A DNA stretch of 64,000 nucleotides from Candidatus Saccharimonadota bacterium (GTDB lineage: Bacteria > Patescibacteriota > Saccharimonadia > Saccharimonadales > Saccharimonadaceae). Numbering within the stretch: position 1 is the stretch's first letter; every line of letters starts with the position of its first letter. The stretch spans positions 124,001 through 188,000 of the forward strand of contig CAJPQG010000001.1 in NCBI GenBank assembly GCA_905372785.1. The letters are read 5' to 3'. The translations under genes were made by a program, and so were the position numbers. The notes below the pieces were generated by a model. The model had not been told where the DNA came from. It saw only the letters and a list, made by a program, of their open reading frames with translations, and did not search any database. Shown piece by piece: positions 7,236 through 16,900 of the stretch.

Positions 7236-8420
7236 CTATTTGTTGATCTTGGTTACAACACCAGCACCAACGGTTCGGCCACCTTCACGAATTGCGAAGT
7301 TTAGACCCTGCTCCATAGCAATTGGAGCCTGCAAAGTAACCTTAAAGGTTACGGTGTCGCCAGGCATAACCATTTCTTTGTCTGCTGGCAGCTCAACTTC
7401 ACCAGTTACGTCAGTAGTACGGAAGTAGAACTGTGGCTTGTAACCCTTTGAGAATGGAGTGTGGCGACCGCCCTCTTCCTTCTTCAAAACGTATACTTCA
7501 GCTTCAAACTCGGTGTGTGGAGTAATTGTACCTGGCTGAGCAAGCACCTGACCGCGCTCAATCTGAGTACGCTCAATACCACGTAGCAATACACCAGCGT
7601 TGTCACCAGCCTGACCTTGGTCAAGACTCTTCTTAAACGCTTCGATACCAGTTACCACGCTCTTCTGAGTTGGGCGAATACCAACGATTTCAACTTCATC
7701 GTTTAGCTTAACAACACCCTGCTCAATACGACCGGTAGCAACAGTACCACGACCCTTAATTGAGAACACGTCCTCAATTGGCATAATAAATGGCTTGTCC
7801 ATGTCGCGTGGTGGCTCTGGAATGTAGTCATCCATAGCAGCAACCAGTTCCATGACTGCATCTTCGTACTTCTGGTCACCCTCAAGAGCCTTTAGTGCTG
7901 AACCCTTGATTACTGGTGCGTTGTCACCATCAAAGCCGTTTGCACTTAGTAGCTCACGAACGTCCATCTCAACTAGCTCAACTAGCTCTTCATCAGCCAT
8001 GTCCATCTTGTTGAGGAACACAACGATCTTTGGCACACCAACCTGCTTTGCAAGTAGTACGTGCTCACGAGTTTGTGGCATTGGGCCGTCTGCAGCTGAC
8101 ACTACAAGCACCGCACCATCAACCTGGGCAGCACCAGTAATCATGTTTTTAACATAGTCAGCGTGACCAGGCATGTCAACGTGTGCGTAGTGACGCTTTT
8201 CTGACTCGTACTCCTGGTGTGAAGAAGCGATGGTAATACCGCGCTGCTTCTCTTCTGGAGCGTTGTCGATGTCTTCGTAGTTGCGAGGCTTGTTTACTTC
8301 GCTAGGAAGACGCTTTGCAAGCACGTGCGTAATAGCAGCAGTCAATGTAGTTTTACCGTGGTCAACGTGACCCATGGTACCCACATTCACATGAGGCTTG
8401 CTTCGATCGAATTCTGCCAT
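7236..8420 (-). CDS. tuf: Elongation factor Tu
   Basis: GTPase that delivers aminoacyl-tRNA to the ribosomal A site. The 394-residue product has G1 GHVDHGKTT (residues 17-25), DMPGHADY (G3), NKMD (G4) and the three-domain layout; it ends VGAGVVTKINK. Length is standard. It is transcribed alone, from the promoter at 8521-8549 to the terminator at 7186-7216, with an AAAGGAGA ribosome-binding site. It keeps its classical place upstream of the S10 region, although an MFS gene now separates it from fusA. Confidence 0.99.
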   Translation of the reverse strand: MAEFDRSKPHVNVGTMGHVDHGKTTLTAAITHVLAKRLPSEVNKPRNYEDIDNAPEEKQRGITIASSHQEYESEKRHYAHVDMPGHADYVKNMITGAAQVDGAVLVVSAADGPMPQTREHVLLAKQVGVPKIVVFLNKMDMADEELVELVEMDVRELLSANGFDGDNAPVIKGSALKALEGDQKYEDAVMELVAAMDDYIPEPPRDMDKPFIMPIEDVFSIKGRGTVATGRIEQGVVKLNDEVEIVGIRPTQKSVVTGIEAFKKSLDQGQAGDNAGVLLRGIERTQIERGQVLAQPGTITPHTEFEAEVYVLKKEEGGRHTPFSKGYKPQFYFRTTDVTGEVELPADKEMVMPGDTVTFKVTLQAPIAMEQGLNFAIREGGRTVGAGVVTKINK

Positions 8421-8520
8421 ATTGGGAAAAATCTCCTTTATTTTTTATTATTTTACCGCACCTGTTAACCTTGCTGCGAGCTATAAACCCCCACTAAGGC
8501 CTACCGGCGTGTATGACGTA

Positions 8521-8549
8521 ATTATAAATGAATTTCTAGTAATAGTAAA
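8521..8549 (-). promoter_or_regulatory. Promoter of tuf
   Basis: Minus strand: -35 TTTACT at 8544-8549, a 17-nt spacer, -10 TATAAT at 8521-8526. The predicted leader to tuf is about 95 nt. Confidence 0.8.
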
Positions 8550-8575
8550 GAAACAAAGGTTGAGGCTCTTGTCTC

Positions 8576-9811
8576 TTAGGCTGCCGGCTTTACCACCTTG
8601 CGTTCACGTCGACGCAGTGACTCTAGCCAGACCACAACCCACAAGGCAAAGCCAATGCCAAGTGCAGCGAGGCCAAACCATAAGTGGCCCGATACATACC
8701 CCTTTTGGTTAACGAAGTGTGTTACTAGCGTAATCGCAGCAATATCCCCAAGCAACGTGAACATACTAAGGGCCGACAGTAGCGTGGCTTTATAGGTGTG
8801 CTGCAAACCAGTTAACATTTTCGACTGCAAGACAATTAAGCGTACACGGCCATAACCGTTGTAGATCATTACGGCAGCGATAGCAGGCCAGGCCCACGGC
8901 GTTAGTCCCATTAGTATGACGCAGCCGGCGAGAATAAGGAGGTCAACCATGTAGAAAGTGAGTGGTCGGAACCGATCGAAAAAGTGAATATACCATCCCA
9001 TGACCGCTCCCAGTATGTTGCCGGCAGCTGCGATGACCCCAAACCAAGCTACTGCCACACCGAGGTCTTGAAAGAGTAGCTCGCGAAATTCACTTCCCTT
9101 ATTGCTCATACCAGTTAGGAAGCCAGCGAACAAAAATAGTGCTACGTTTTGCAACGTAATAACGCGCTTCATCGCCTCGATTGGATTTTTCTTACGTGAG
9201 GCATGCTCTTCGACAACCTTAGGAGGATACGTAAGCCGCGACGCGAGCAGTACGAGGCTACAAAGCGATATAAACCCAAGCAAAAATGGTAAGCTATGGT
9301 GTATTTTATATGTTAGCGGCACCAGAATAATCAGCAACGTGTTACCCACCAGGCCGTATGTTTGCGCACGACCAAGTACCTTAGTGTAATCATTCTCTTT
9401 GCCAGTAGCTTTTAGCGTATCATGCATAAAGGCCTCTGCGGCACCAGACTGAAATGCGTAACCGGCAAAAAATAAGACTGATGCGATCAGTCCTCCCCAA
9501 AAGTTTGGCATGAATGCGTAAAACAGTGGTGATGGTGCAGCAATAGTTGCTCCCATCAAAATAGCTTGCCGATTGCCAATTTTGTCAGCGATATACCCAG
9601 CCGGTACCTGTAAAATAGCCTGGATAATTGATGAGATTATCACCATCAGCGCCATTTCGCTCAGTGAAACCTTACCGACGCTAGCAAGCTGAATTGTCAC
9701 AAGCGGCAGGTAAATACGCTTGGTAAAAATTTTATACCATGAATAAATTTTAATATTGCGACGAAGTATTCTCTCGTCTTCGGACATATGACTAACGGAC
9801 GCTCTGGCCAT
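8576..9811 (-). CDS. Major facilitator superfamily transporter
   Basis: A 411-residue integral membrane protein with about 12 hydrophobic helices in two halves, the MFS layout. The loop between helices 2 and 3 shows GYIADKIGNRQAILMG, the MFS motif A (G-x3-D-x2-G-x2-K/R). The substrate cannot be told from sequence. I chose ATG 9811 over the upstream in-frame ATG 9883 because GGAG lies about 11 nt before it and the promoter at 9855-9883 leaves no room for the longer form. It sits between fusA and tuf, an insertion in the str operon. Export of a toxic compound or uptake of a host metabolite are both possible. Confidence 0.85.
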   Translation of the reverse strand: MARASVSHMSEDERILRRNIKIYSWYKIFTKRIYLPLVTIQLASVGKVSLSEMALMVIISSIIQAILQVPAGYIADKIGNRQAILMGATIAAPSPLFYAFMPNFWGGLIASVLFFAGYAFQSGAAEAFMHDTLKATGKENDYTKVLGRAQTYGLVGNTLLIILVPLTYKIHHSLPFLLGFISLCSLVLLASRLTYPPKVVEEHASRKKNPIEAMKRVITLQNVALFLFAGFLTGMSNKGSEFRELLFQDLGVAVAWFGVIAAAGNILGAVMGWYIHFFDRFRPLTFYMVDLLILAGCVILMGLTPWAWPAIAAVMIYNGYGRVRLIVLQSKMLTGLQHTYKATLLSALSMFTLLGDIAAITLVTHFVNQKGYVSGHLWFGLAALGIGFALWVVVWLESLRRRERKVVKPAA

Positions 9812-9854
9812 ACTGAATGCTCTCCTCTCTGTCTTCCTTGATAGGTCCGCACCA

Positions 9855-9883
9855 AGTATACAACGGGGGAATGGCCTCTGCAA
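9855..9883 (-). promoter_or_regulatory. Promoter of the MFS gene
   Basis: Minus strand: -35 TTGCAG at 9878-9883, a 17-nt spacer, -10 TATACT at 9855-9860. It lies between the fusA terminator and the MFS start. Confidence 0.7.
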
Positions 9884-9910
9884 TCGTCAAAAAGACATCG
9901 TTACCAAGCA

Positions 9911-9945
9911 AAAACAGCCTACCTCTAAACAGAGGTGGCTGTTTT
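9911..9945 (-). terminator. Terminator of fusA
   Basis: Minus-strand hairpin with arms AAACAGCC..CCTCT and AGAGG..GGCTGTTT followed by T residues, about 25 nt after the fusA stop. Confidence 0.8.
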
Positions 9946-9969
9946 ATATAGTAGCAGTAGTGCTATAGA

Positions 9970-12054
9970 TTATTTATTACGCTTTTCAATAATCTCTTGC
10001 GCTACATTTGGTGGTACTTCCTCATACTGAGCAAGCTCCATCGTTGAGGCTGCACGGCCCTGGCTCATCGAACGAACATCGCTTGTGTAACCAAACATAC
10101 TTGCAAGTGGCACAAATGCACGGATTAGCTTAGCACCCGCCTGCAGATCTTCCATAGACTCAATGCGTCCTCGACGTGAGTTCAAGTCACCAATGATATC
10201 ACCCATGAACTCTTCTGGTGTAGTGACTTCAACCTTCATGACAGGCTCAAGTAGTACTGGCTTTGCCTTTGGAATACCTTCCTTCACAGCAAGGACACCT
10301 GCAAGGTTAAAGGCCAATTCGCTCGAGTCTACATCATGGTAGCTACCATCATAAAGCGTAGCCTTTACACCAATCATTGGATAGCCGGCGATGACACCAC
10401 CCTTAAGTGTTTCATCAATACCCTTTTGTACAGCTGGACGATACTCTTGTGGCACAACACCACCTTTAATTTCATCTACGAACTCAAAGCCTTCACCGCT
10501 CTCGGTTGGCTCAAAACGAATCCAAACATCACCATACTGACCGCGACCACCAGACTGCTTAGCATGCTTACCTTGCGCTTCAGCAGTACCACGAATTGTT
10601 TCACGGAATGCAACCTGTGGTTCACCCACGTTAGCTTCAACCTTAAACTCACGCTTCATGCGATCGATCAAGATATCAAGGTGCAGCTCACCCATTCCTG
10701 AAAGAATGGTTTGGTTTGTCTCTTCGTCTGTGTGTACGCGGAAGGTTGGATCTTCCTCTGCCAAACGCTGCAACGCATTTGCCATCTTCTCTTGGTCAGC
10801 CTTAGTCTTTGGCTCAACTGCGATCGACACTGGAGGTTCAGCAAACTCAATACCCTCAAGCACGATTGGGTGTGCTACATCAGACAATGTTGCACCAGTG
10901 GTAGTGTCTTTTAGACCCACTACCGCAGCAATGTCACCAGCTTGGATCTCATCGATCTCTTCACGCTTGTCGGCGTGCATACGCACGATACGACCAATAC
11001 GCTCTTTCTTGCCAGTCATAGTATTAAGTACATAGCTACCAGCCTTTAGTGTACCAGAATAGGCACGCACAAAGATCAGCTTACCAACAAATGGGTCAGT
11101 TGCGATCTTAAAGGCCAAAGATGCCATTGGCTCATCAACACTCGGCTTACGACCAACCTCTTCACCAGTCTTTGGGTTTTCTCCCCAAATCTGGTCAACA
11201 TCAAGTGGGCTTGGGAGGTAATCAGTTACTAGGTCGAGTACCTTCTCTACGATAACGCCGCGGCCATCACCACCAGTTACCAAGAAGAAGTCGCCGTCAA
11301 GCACACGCTTACGTAATGCACCCTTCAGCTCATCGATTGTAATTGCTTCTTCTCCACCGTCGAAAAACTTCATCATCAGTTCGTCGTCAGCTTCAACTGC
11401 GTTTTCAACGAGCAGGCTACGTGCGTTTTTCGCCTTCTCGAGCATGTCAGCTGGGATTTCACCAACTTGCAGCTCATGATCAGAAAAGTCATTGTAAGTG
11501 TAGGCCTTCATATCAACAAGGTCTACGACGCCGTTAATATCTTTTTCAAAACCGATTGGAAGATGAATTGGGAATGCCTGCTTCGACAAGCGATCGTGAA
11601 TAGACTTTAGTGACTTATAGAAGTCACCACCAGTTTGGTTAATCTTATTAATAAAGCAAATACGTGGCACGCCATACTTGTTTGCCTGGCGCCACACTGT
11701 TTCAGTCTGCGCTTCAACGCCCATTTTACCGTCAAATACGGTTACCGCACCGTCAAGCACACGGAGTGAACGCTCAACCTCAGCAGTAAAGTCGATGTGA
11801 CCTGGGGTGTCAATAATATTGATCTTATGTCCCTTCCAGAAACAGGTTACGGCAGCAGAAGTAATCGTAATACCTCGCTCACGCTCCTGTGCCATCCAGT
11901 CAGTTGTGGTTTCACCTTCGTGAACCGCACCAATCTTATGGCTCAATCCTGTTCGGTACAAAATACCCTCGGTAGTCGTCGTCTTACCCGCATCGATATG
12001 GGCAATGATTCCGATGTTCCTAAAATCCTTTAGCGGAACTTTTTTTTCTGCCAT
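9970..12054 (-). CDS. fusA: Elongation factor G
   Basis: Translocation GTPase that also acts in ribosome recycling. The 694-residue product has the P-loop AHIDAGKTTT (residues 18-27), the DTPGHIDF switch II and NKINQ, then EF-G domains II-V; it ends in SMFGYTSDVRSMSQGRA followed by a short lysine-containing tail. Length is normal. It has its own promoter region and terminator, and is uncoupled from rpsL-rpsG because yajQ lies between them. Confidence 0.99.
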   Translation of the reverse strand: MAEKKVPLKDFRNIGIIAHIDAGKTTTTEGILYRTGLSHKIGAVHEGETTTDWMAQERERGITITSAAVTCFWKGHKINIIDTPGHIDFTAEVERSLRVLDGAVTVFDGKMGVEAQTETVWRQANKYGVPRICFINKINQTGGDFYKSLKSIHDRLSKQAFPIHLPIGFEKDINGVVDLVDMKAYTYNDFSDHELQVGEIPADMLEKAKNARSLLVENAVEADDELMMKFFDGGEEAITIDELKGALRKRVLDGDFFLVTGGDGRGVIVEKVLDLVTDYLPSPLDVDQIWGENPKTGEEVGRKPSVDEPMASLAFKIATDPFVGKLIFVRAYSGTLKAGSYVLNTMTGKKERIGRIVRMHADKREEIDEIQAGDIAAVVGLKDTTTGATLSDVAHPIVLEGIEFAEPPVSIAVEPKTKADQEKMANALQRLAEEDPTFRVHTDEETNQTILSGMGELHLDILIDRMKREFKVEANVGEPQVAFRETIRGTAEAQGKHAKQSGGRGQYGDVWIRFEPTESGEGFEFVDEIKGGVVPQEYRPAVQKGIDETLKGGVIAGYPMIGVKATLYDGSYHDVDSSELAFNLAGVLAVKEGIPKAKPVLLEPVMKVEVTTPEEFMGDIIGDLNSRRGRIESMEDLQAGAKLIRAFVPLASMFGYTSDVRSMSQGRAASTMELAQYEEVPPNVAQEIIEKRNK

Positions 12055-12134
12055 GGAAAAATTGTATCCTTATAAGTTAGTTAGTAATATGTGAAAACCG
12101 CGCTTTAAAATAGCGAAGCGTAATTTCACCGTCT

Positions 12135-12140
12135 ATTTTA
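12135..12140 (-). promoter_or_regulatory. -10 box of fusA
   Basis: TAAAAT on the minus strand preceded by TGG (extended -10), about 80 nt upstream of the fusA ATG. No convincing -35 is visible. The leader carries an AAGGA ribosome-binding site. Confidence 0.5.
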
Positions 12141-12198
12141 CCAGATTTTTTGTCTATTGACTAGCACTACAGCGTGCTTGTCACCGTAGCCTAATTAT

Positions 12199-12693
12199 CT
12201 AACGAAAGTTTGTATATGATAGCGGCACATCATACTCTGCGTTTTTCATAGCAGCCATAACCTTCTGTAGCTCGTCCTTGCTGCCACTAGTAACGCGGAC
12301 TGCTTCACCTTGAATTTGCGGTTTCGCTTTAGCTGAGATGTCTCGCACCTGAGCAGCAATCTGCTTCGCCAACTCTTTCGAAAGGCCTTCCTTAAATGGT
12401 AACTCCCACATGACACGTAAGTTACTCTCGTGCGGAGTTCCTGTCATGTTGAGCACCTTGCTGCTTTGCCCTCGAGCTGCTAGTTTTTTACGAACCACGT
12501 CCAGCAAGGCATCAACCTGAAATTGATTATCGCCAATAAGCTTGATACCCGTTTTGTTTGGCAACCATTCGATTGCAGCCTGTGTTCCCTTAAAATCATA
12601 TCGGTTACCAACCTCTCGCTGCGCTTGTGCGACAACGTTATTCATCTCGGCCTTGTCATATTCCGATACTATATCAAATGAAAATACTCCCAT
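12199..12693 (-). CDS. yajQ: YajQ-family nucleotide-binding protein
   Basis: A 164-residue YajQ/UPF0234 protein. Members are two-domain cytoplasmic proteins that bind nucleotides, including cyclic-di-GMP in Xanthomonas; the role here is unknown. The N-terminus FSFDIVSEYDKAEMNNVVAQ and NRYDFKGT at about residue 31 are diagnostic. Start ATG 12693 is preceded by TATACT with a 6-nt gap and no Shine-Dalgarno, so the mRNA is probably leaderless; the six upstream codons in the frame are dismissed because they lie across the -10 box. It sits between rpsG and fusA. Confidence 0.9.
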   Translation of the reverse strand: MGVFSFDIVSEYDKAEMNNVVAQAQREVGNRYDFKGTQAAIEWLPNKTGIKLIGDNQFQVDALLDVVRKKLAARGQSSKVLNMTGTPHESNLRVMWELPFKEGLSKELAKQIAAQVRDISAKAKPQIQGEAVRVTSGSKDELQKVMAAMKNAEYDVPLSYTNFR

Positions 12694-12699
12694 ACGGCC

Positions 12700-12708
12700 A
12701 GTATAGCA
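12700..12708 (-). promoter_or_regulatory. Extended -10 promoter of yajQ (leaderless)
   Basis: TGCTATACT on the minus strand, 6 nt before the yajQ ATG. No Shine-Dalgarno fits in the gap, so transcription should start at or next to the A of ATG. Confidence 0.7.
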
Positions 12709-12728
12709 CACAGAAAATACGTAATGAA

Positions 12729-12757
12729 ACTACCCACCGCCATATGCAGTGGGTAGT
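12729..12757 (-). terminator. Terminator of rpsL-rpsG
   Basis: A perfect 9-bp stem (ACTACCCAC / GTGGGTAGT) with an 11-nt loop followed by TTTC on the minus strand, downstream of rpsG. Confidence 0.65.
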
Positions 12758-12783
12758 ATAAATGTGAACACTCGAGTGGTGGC

Positions 12784-13260
12784 CTAGCGAGCAAAGTGTG
12801 CGAAGGCACGGTTCGCCTCTGCCATCTTGTGAGTGTCTTCCTTCTTTTTGAAGGCAGCACCAGCTTCGTTGTATGCATCAACGATCTCAAGCGCAAGTCG
12901 CTGTGAGTATGGCATACCGCTACGAGCACGAGCCGACTGCACAAGCCAGCTAAATGCATAGTGCAATTGGCGGTGACCATGAACTGGGAATGGGATCTGA
13001 TAGTTCGCACCACCAACGCGGCGTGATTTAACCTCAAAGTTTGGGCTAACGTTCTTAAGTGCCTTTTCAAACACTTCAAGTGGGTTGTCGCTATCTAGCT
13101 TCTTAGCTGCAACTTCCAGAGCAGTGTACACTGCACGCTCAGCTACGAGCTTTTTACCATTTAGCATTGATTTATTAATGAGCCGCTGCACAAGAACGCT
13201 GTTGTATTTGCGATCTGGATTTGGCACGCGCTGCAATGACTTGGTAACTTTACGAGGCAT
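12784..13260 (-). CDS. rpsG: 30S ribosomal protein S7
   Basis: 16S head-assembly initiator at the E site. The 158-residue product starts MPRKVTKSLQRVPNPDRKY and has the family blocks LINKSMLNGKKLVAERAVY and GGANYQIPFPVHG. It follows rpsL by 3 nt with a GAAGGAGAA ribosome-binding site and is co-transcribed with it from the promoter at 13844-13873. Confidence 0.98.
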   Translation of the reverse strand: MPRKVTKSLQRVPNPDRKYNSVLVQRLINKSMLNGKKLVAERAVYTALEVAAKKLDSDNPLEVFEKALKNVSPNFEVKSRRVGGANYQIPFPVHGHRQLHYAFSWLVQSARARSGMPYSQRLALEIVDAYNEAGAAFKKKEDTHKMAEANRAFAHFAR

Positions 13261-13263
13261 CGA

Positions 13264-13674
13264 CTAGTTCTCCTTCTTTGCGCCGTACTTACTGCGGCCC
13301 TGCTTACGGTTGTTAACACCCTGAAGGTCAAGTGCGCCACGTACGATGTGGTAGCGCACACCAGGAAGGTCTGGCACACGACCACCACGTACGAGCACAA
13401 CAGCGTGCTCCTGCAGGTTGTGGCCTTCACCGCCAATATAAGCCCATACCTCGTGGCCATTCGTTAGGCGCACACGAGCAACTTTACGAAGCGCCGAGTT
13501 TGGCTTCTTTGGAGTTTTGGTTGTTACGCGAATACATACACCACGCTTAAATGGTGCGTCTTGGTCGTAGTAGCGAGTCTTGAGCGCATTGTGGATGCGG
13601 CCAAGCGCCGGCGACTTACTCTTCTTTGCAGCCGTGCGACGCGGTTTACGTACCAATTGATTGATAGTTGGCAT
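13264..13674 (-). CDS. rpsL: 30S ribosomal protein S12
   Basis: Decoding-centre protein that monitors codon-anticodon pairing. With the family start MPTINQLVRKPR at 13674 it has 136 residues, the long form with a 13-residue insertion relative to E. coli, as in Bacillus. The PKKPNSALRK block is intact. In GGRVxDLPGVRYH, however, the lysine (E. coli K88, residue 101 here) is proline, encoded CCA at 13372-13374. Changes at this lysine give streptomycin resistance in other bacteria, so natural resistance is likely. The first gene of an rpsL-rpsG unit with a long leader. Confidence 0.98.
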   Translation of the reverse strand: MPTINQLVRKPRRTAAKKSKSPALGRIHNALKTRYYDQDAPFKRGVCIRVTTKTPKKPNSALRKVARVRLTNGHEVWAYIGGEGHNLQEHAVVLVRGGRVPDLPGVRYHIVRGALDLQGVNNRKQGRSKYGAKKEN

Positions 13675-13843
13675 GAAAATTCTCCCACGCATTACTAAAA
13701 TTAATATCCAGCGCCATAATTAGCGCGATATACATAGACTCAGCACCCCTATGTATATGTCTTTGCCTTTTGTCGATTACCTCATGGCGGTGTACACACA
13801 CGCTGCCACCTCCAGGCATCACAAAAGAGGAAACTCTTTGGAG

Positions 13844-13873
13844 ATTATAGCACAAGCAGCCGCCCTTTCGCAA
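13844..13873 (-). promoter_or_regulatory. Promoter of rpsL-rpsG
   Basis: Minus strand: -35 TTGCGA at 13868-13873, an 18-nt spacer, -10 TATAAT at 13844-13849 preceded by TGTGC (extended -10). Confidence 0.85.
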
Positions 13874-13917
13874 CATGCCATGAAGCCTGCCACGCGTAGT
13901 ATTCAGCGGCCACCCTA

Positions 13918-13960
13918 AGCTAAAACCCATGCTCTTTTTATGTAGGCATGGGTTTTAGCT
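13918..13960 (-). terminator. Terminator hairpin after rpoC
   Basis: A perfect 15-bp stem (AGCTAAAACCCATGC / GCATGGGTTTTAGCT) with a 13-nt loop, 35 nt past the rpoC stop. The T run lies inside the stem rather than after it, so it may need help to terminate. Confidence 0.6.
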
Positions 13961-13995
13961 ATTACTTTGAGTATGTCGCCTCAGTCAGGCTACTG

Positions 13996-16900
13996 CTAGC
14001 TAACAATATCTGCGACTTCTTCAATTGCTTGGCTGCTTGGTTGTTCATCAACAAGCTCAGCCTCAGCCATCACGAGGTCTTCTTCGGTCTTTGGTGGAAC
14101 CGCACCGGTACCAACCGGAATCTTACGACCAATGATAACATTCTCTTTCAAGCCATGCAGGTGGTCAGCTCGTCCGCTAGTTGCTGCGTTAATTAGCACA
14201 CGTGTTGTATCTTGGAATGATGCCGCTGACAACCAGCTGTCACTCCAGATTGACACCTTCGTAATACCGAGCAGTAGTTGTGTATACGAGATGAGCTCTT
14301 TACCTTGCTCTGCCAACTCTTTATTAGCTGCCATAACAGCGGCTTTACTGACGATATCTCCAGAAATGAAGTGGCTATCACCTGGCTCATCAATCTGAAC
14401 GCGGCTAAACATCTGACGCACAATGATCTCAAGGTGCTTTGGTGCTACATCCTGACCCTGAGCGGCGTAGATACGCAGAATATCGTTAATGATGTAGCGC
14501 TGCGTTGCCTGAACGCCCTTAAGGCGCATGAGGTCATGCAAGTTCAGCGAACCAGCAGTCAGTCGATCACCCGCTTCAACCGTATCACCAGACTTCACAA
14601 CTAGCTGTGCTGTACCTGGAATTTCATAACGTACTGGAGAACCTGCCTGTGCGGTAATAATCACCGTATCACCAGCGTGCTCTACCTCGCCATCGAATGG
14701 GGCGATGAGTGGTTTTACTCCACCAGTACCTTGCGCAATAACGTCACCAGCCTTCACAATCGATCCTGAACGAACCATAATTGTTCGGCCATCAAGCGCG
14801 ATACGCTCCATCTTGCCGACGCTTGGGGCTACCTGCACGATGTACTTCTTGCCATCTTCCCAAGTCTCAACGTCACCAGCGATTTCACTGACGTATGCCT
14901 GTCCCTTTGGAGAACGTGCCTCAAAGAGCTCTTCCACACGCGGCAGACCCTGTGTAATGTCACCACCGGCTGCCACACCAGAGTTGTGGAAAGTGTTAAG
15001 TGTTAGCTGCGTACCAGGCTCACCGACTGATTGAGCAGCGATCACGCCCACTGGCTGCGCATTGTCAACCAAGTGGCCAGTCGCCATATCGATACCATAG
15101 CTCTTACGTGGGATACCGCTTAGGTTGTTGGTTGATAGCACCGACTGAATCTTAACGCCTGCAATATTCTCATCAGCCTCAATTTCATCAGCAATCTCAC
15201 GAGTAATGAGCTCGTTATTGCGAACATAGCCAGCAACATCTTCAGCAGCGTAGCGACCGTAAAGACGATCAGCAAACGGAATCATAGTCTCTTCAGTTTC
15301 ACTACGCAAAATTTCGTAGCCATCGTCATCGCCGTCCTGGTCTTCTACTGTAAAGACATCCTGTGACACATCAACGAGACGACGAGTCAAATATCCTGAG
15401 TCGGCAGTCTTTAGAGCGGTATCGATCAGACCCTTACGTGCACCACGTACTGCCACAAAGGCTTCCAGGCTCGAGAAACCATCCTTAAATGAACTACGTA
15501 CTGGCAGCTCAATCTCACGGTTCGAGCTATCTACCTGGATACCAATCATCGCACCAGCTAGCTTCATGTTCGATACGCTACCACGCGCACCAGAGTTCAC
15601 CATGGTTGCAACGCTCGTGTCCATAGTCTTAAGACGATCCTTCAAAAGTGCCGTAATCTTATCGTCAACTTCACGCCATGCGCGCACGGTAAGCAGATAG
15701 CGCTCTTCGTCGGTAATCAAACCTTGGTCGTACTGCTCAGCCACTAACGCTGCTTTAGCATCACCCTCAGCGATATACTCATCAACTTCAGTAAAATGCA
15801 CATAGTCATCCTTACCGGTCGATGTTGCGGCAACTGTTGCATAACGGAATGCCAGGTCTTTAATGCGGTCAGCGACTGCAACAGTCTCATCAGCACCATA
15901 CGTAGCAAAAATTTGTCCAAGCACCTTCTTTAGCTGCTTTTTATCCTGCACCGCGTTGGTGTATGGGAAGTCTTTTGGTAGCACTTCGTTAAAGAAGACG
16001 CGACCGAGAGTTGTATTGCGGATTTCACCCTTGGCATATACACGAATTGGGGTTTGCAATTGGATTTTATGGTTATCGTAAGCCATTTCTGCCTCGTATA
16101 CCGAGCTAAATGGCTTCACCGTATCAGACTGCGCTGAAGGTTTTTCGTATGTCAGGTAGTAGTTACCAAGTACCACGTCCTGGTCAATCGAGAGCACTGG
16201 CTCACCATCAGCCGGCTTAAGCAAGTTGCTCTTCGCACTCATCAGCTCCTGTGCTTCCTGCTGTGCAGCTTCAGACAATGGCAAGTGAACTGCCATCTGG
16301 TCACCGTCGTAGTCGGCGTTAAAACCACTAGCAACAAGTGGGTGCAATTGAATCGCCTTGCCCTCAATCAGTACTGGCTGGAATGCCTGAATCGACAAGC
16401 GGTGTAGTGATGGTGCACGGTTTAGTAGTACATAACGTCCCTGAATTACCTCGTCAAGCGCGTCCCATACTGCTGTTTCACCAGCCTCAATCAAGCGAGT
16501 TGCGCTGCGAATGTTATTCGCATACTCGTGGCGAATGAGCCAACTAATCACAAATGGCTTAAAGAGCTCTAATGCCATTTTCTTTGGCAAACCACACTGG
16601 TGTAGCTTCAGCTCAGGACCTACCACGATCACTGAACGACCAGAGTAGTCAACACGCTTACCAAGCAGGTTCTGGCGAAAACGTCCTTGCTTACCCTTTA
16701 GCATGTCTGAGATACTCTTGAGTTTGCGGCGACCACCAGTTGCACTGACAGCGCGACCACCACGTGAAGCAGAGTTGTCGATTAGAGCATCGACGGCTTC
16801 CTGCAGCATACGCATCTCATTGCGGCGAATCACTTCTGGAGCGTTAAGCTCGATAAGCTTCTTCAGGCGATTATTACGGTTAATCACGCGGCGGTACAGG

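Larger units (their letters stand above)
13675..13995 (-). promoter_or_regulatory. Intergenic rpoC-rpsL region with rpsL leader
   Basis: About 320 nt without a gene. It holds, in minus-strand order, the rpoC terminator hairpin (13918-13960), the rpsL promoter (13844-13873), and a leader of about 165 nt. The leader contains a perfect 10-bp stem-loop, ATATACATAG / CTATGTATAT, with arms at 13728-13737 and 13749-13758. A reading frame across this leader looks non-coding. Confidence 0.55.

Noticed and set aside
12769..12778. Palindrome CACTCGAGTG just after rpsG
   Set aside because: Ten bases with no spacer and no promoter around it; too short to call an operator.
13646..13930. 94-codon frame upstream of and overlapping rpsL
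   Set aside because: It crosses the rpsL promoter and leader, has no ribosome-binding site and no protein-like composition.
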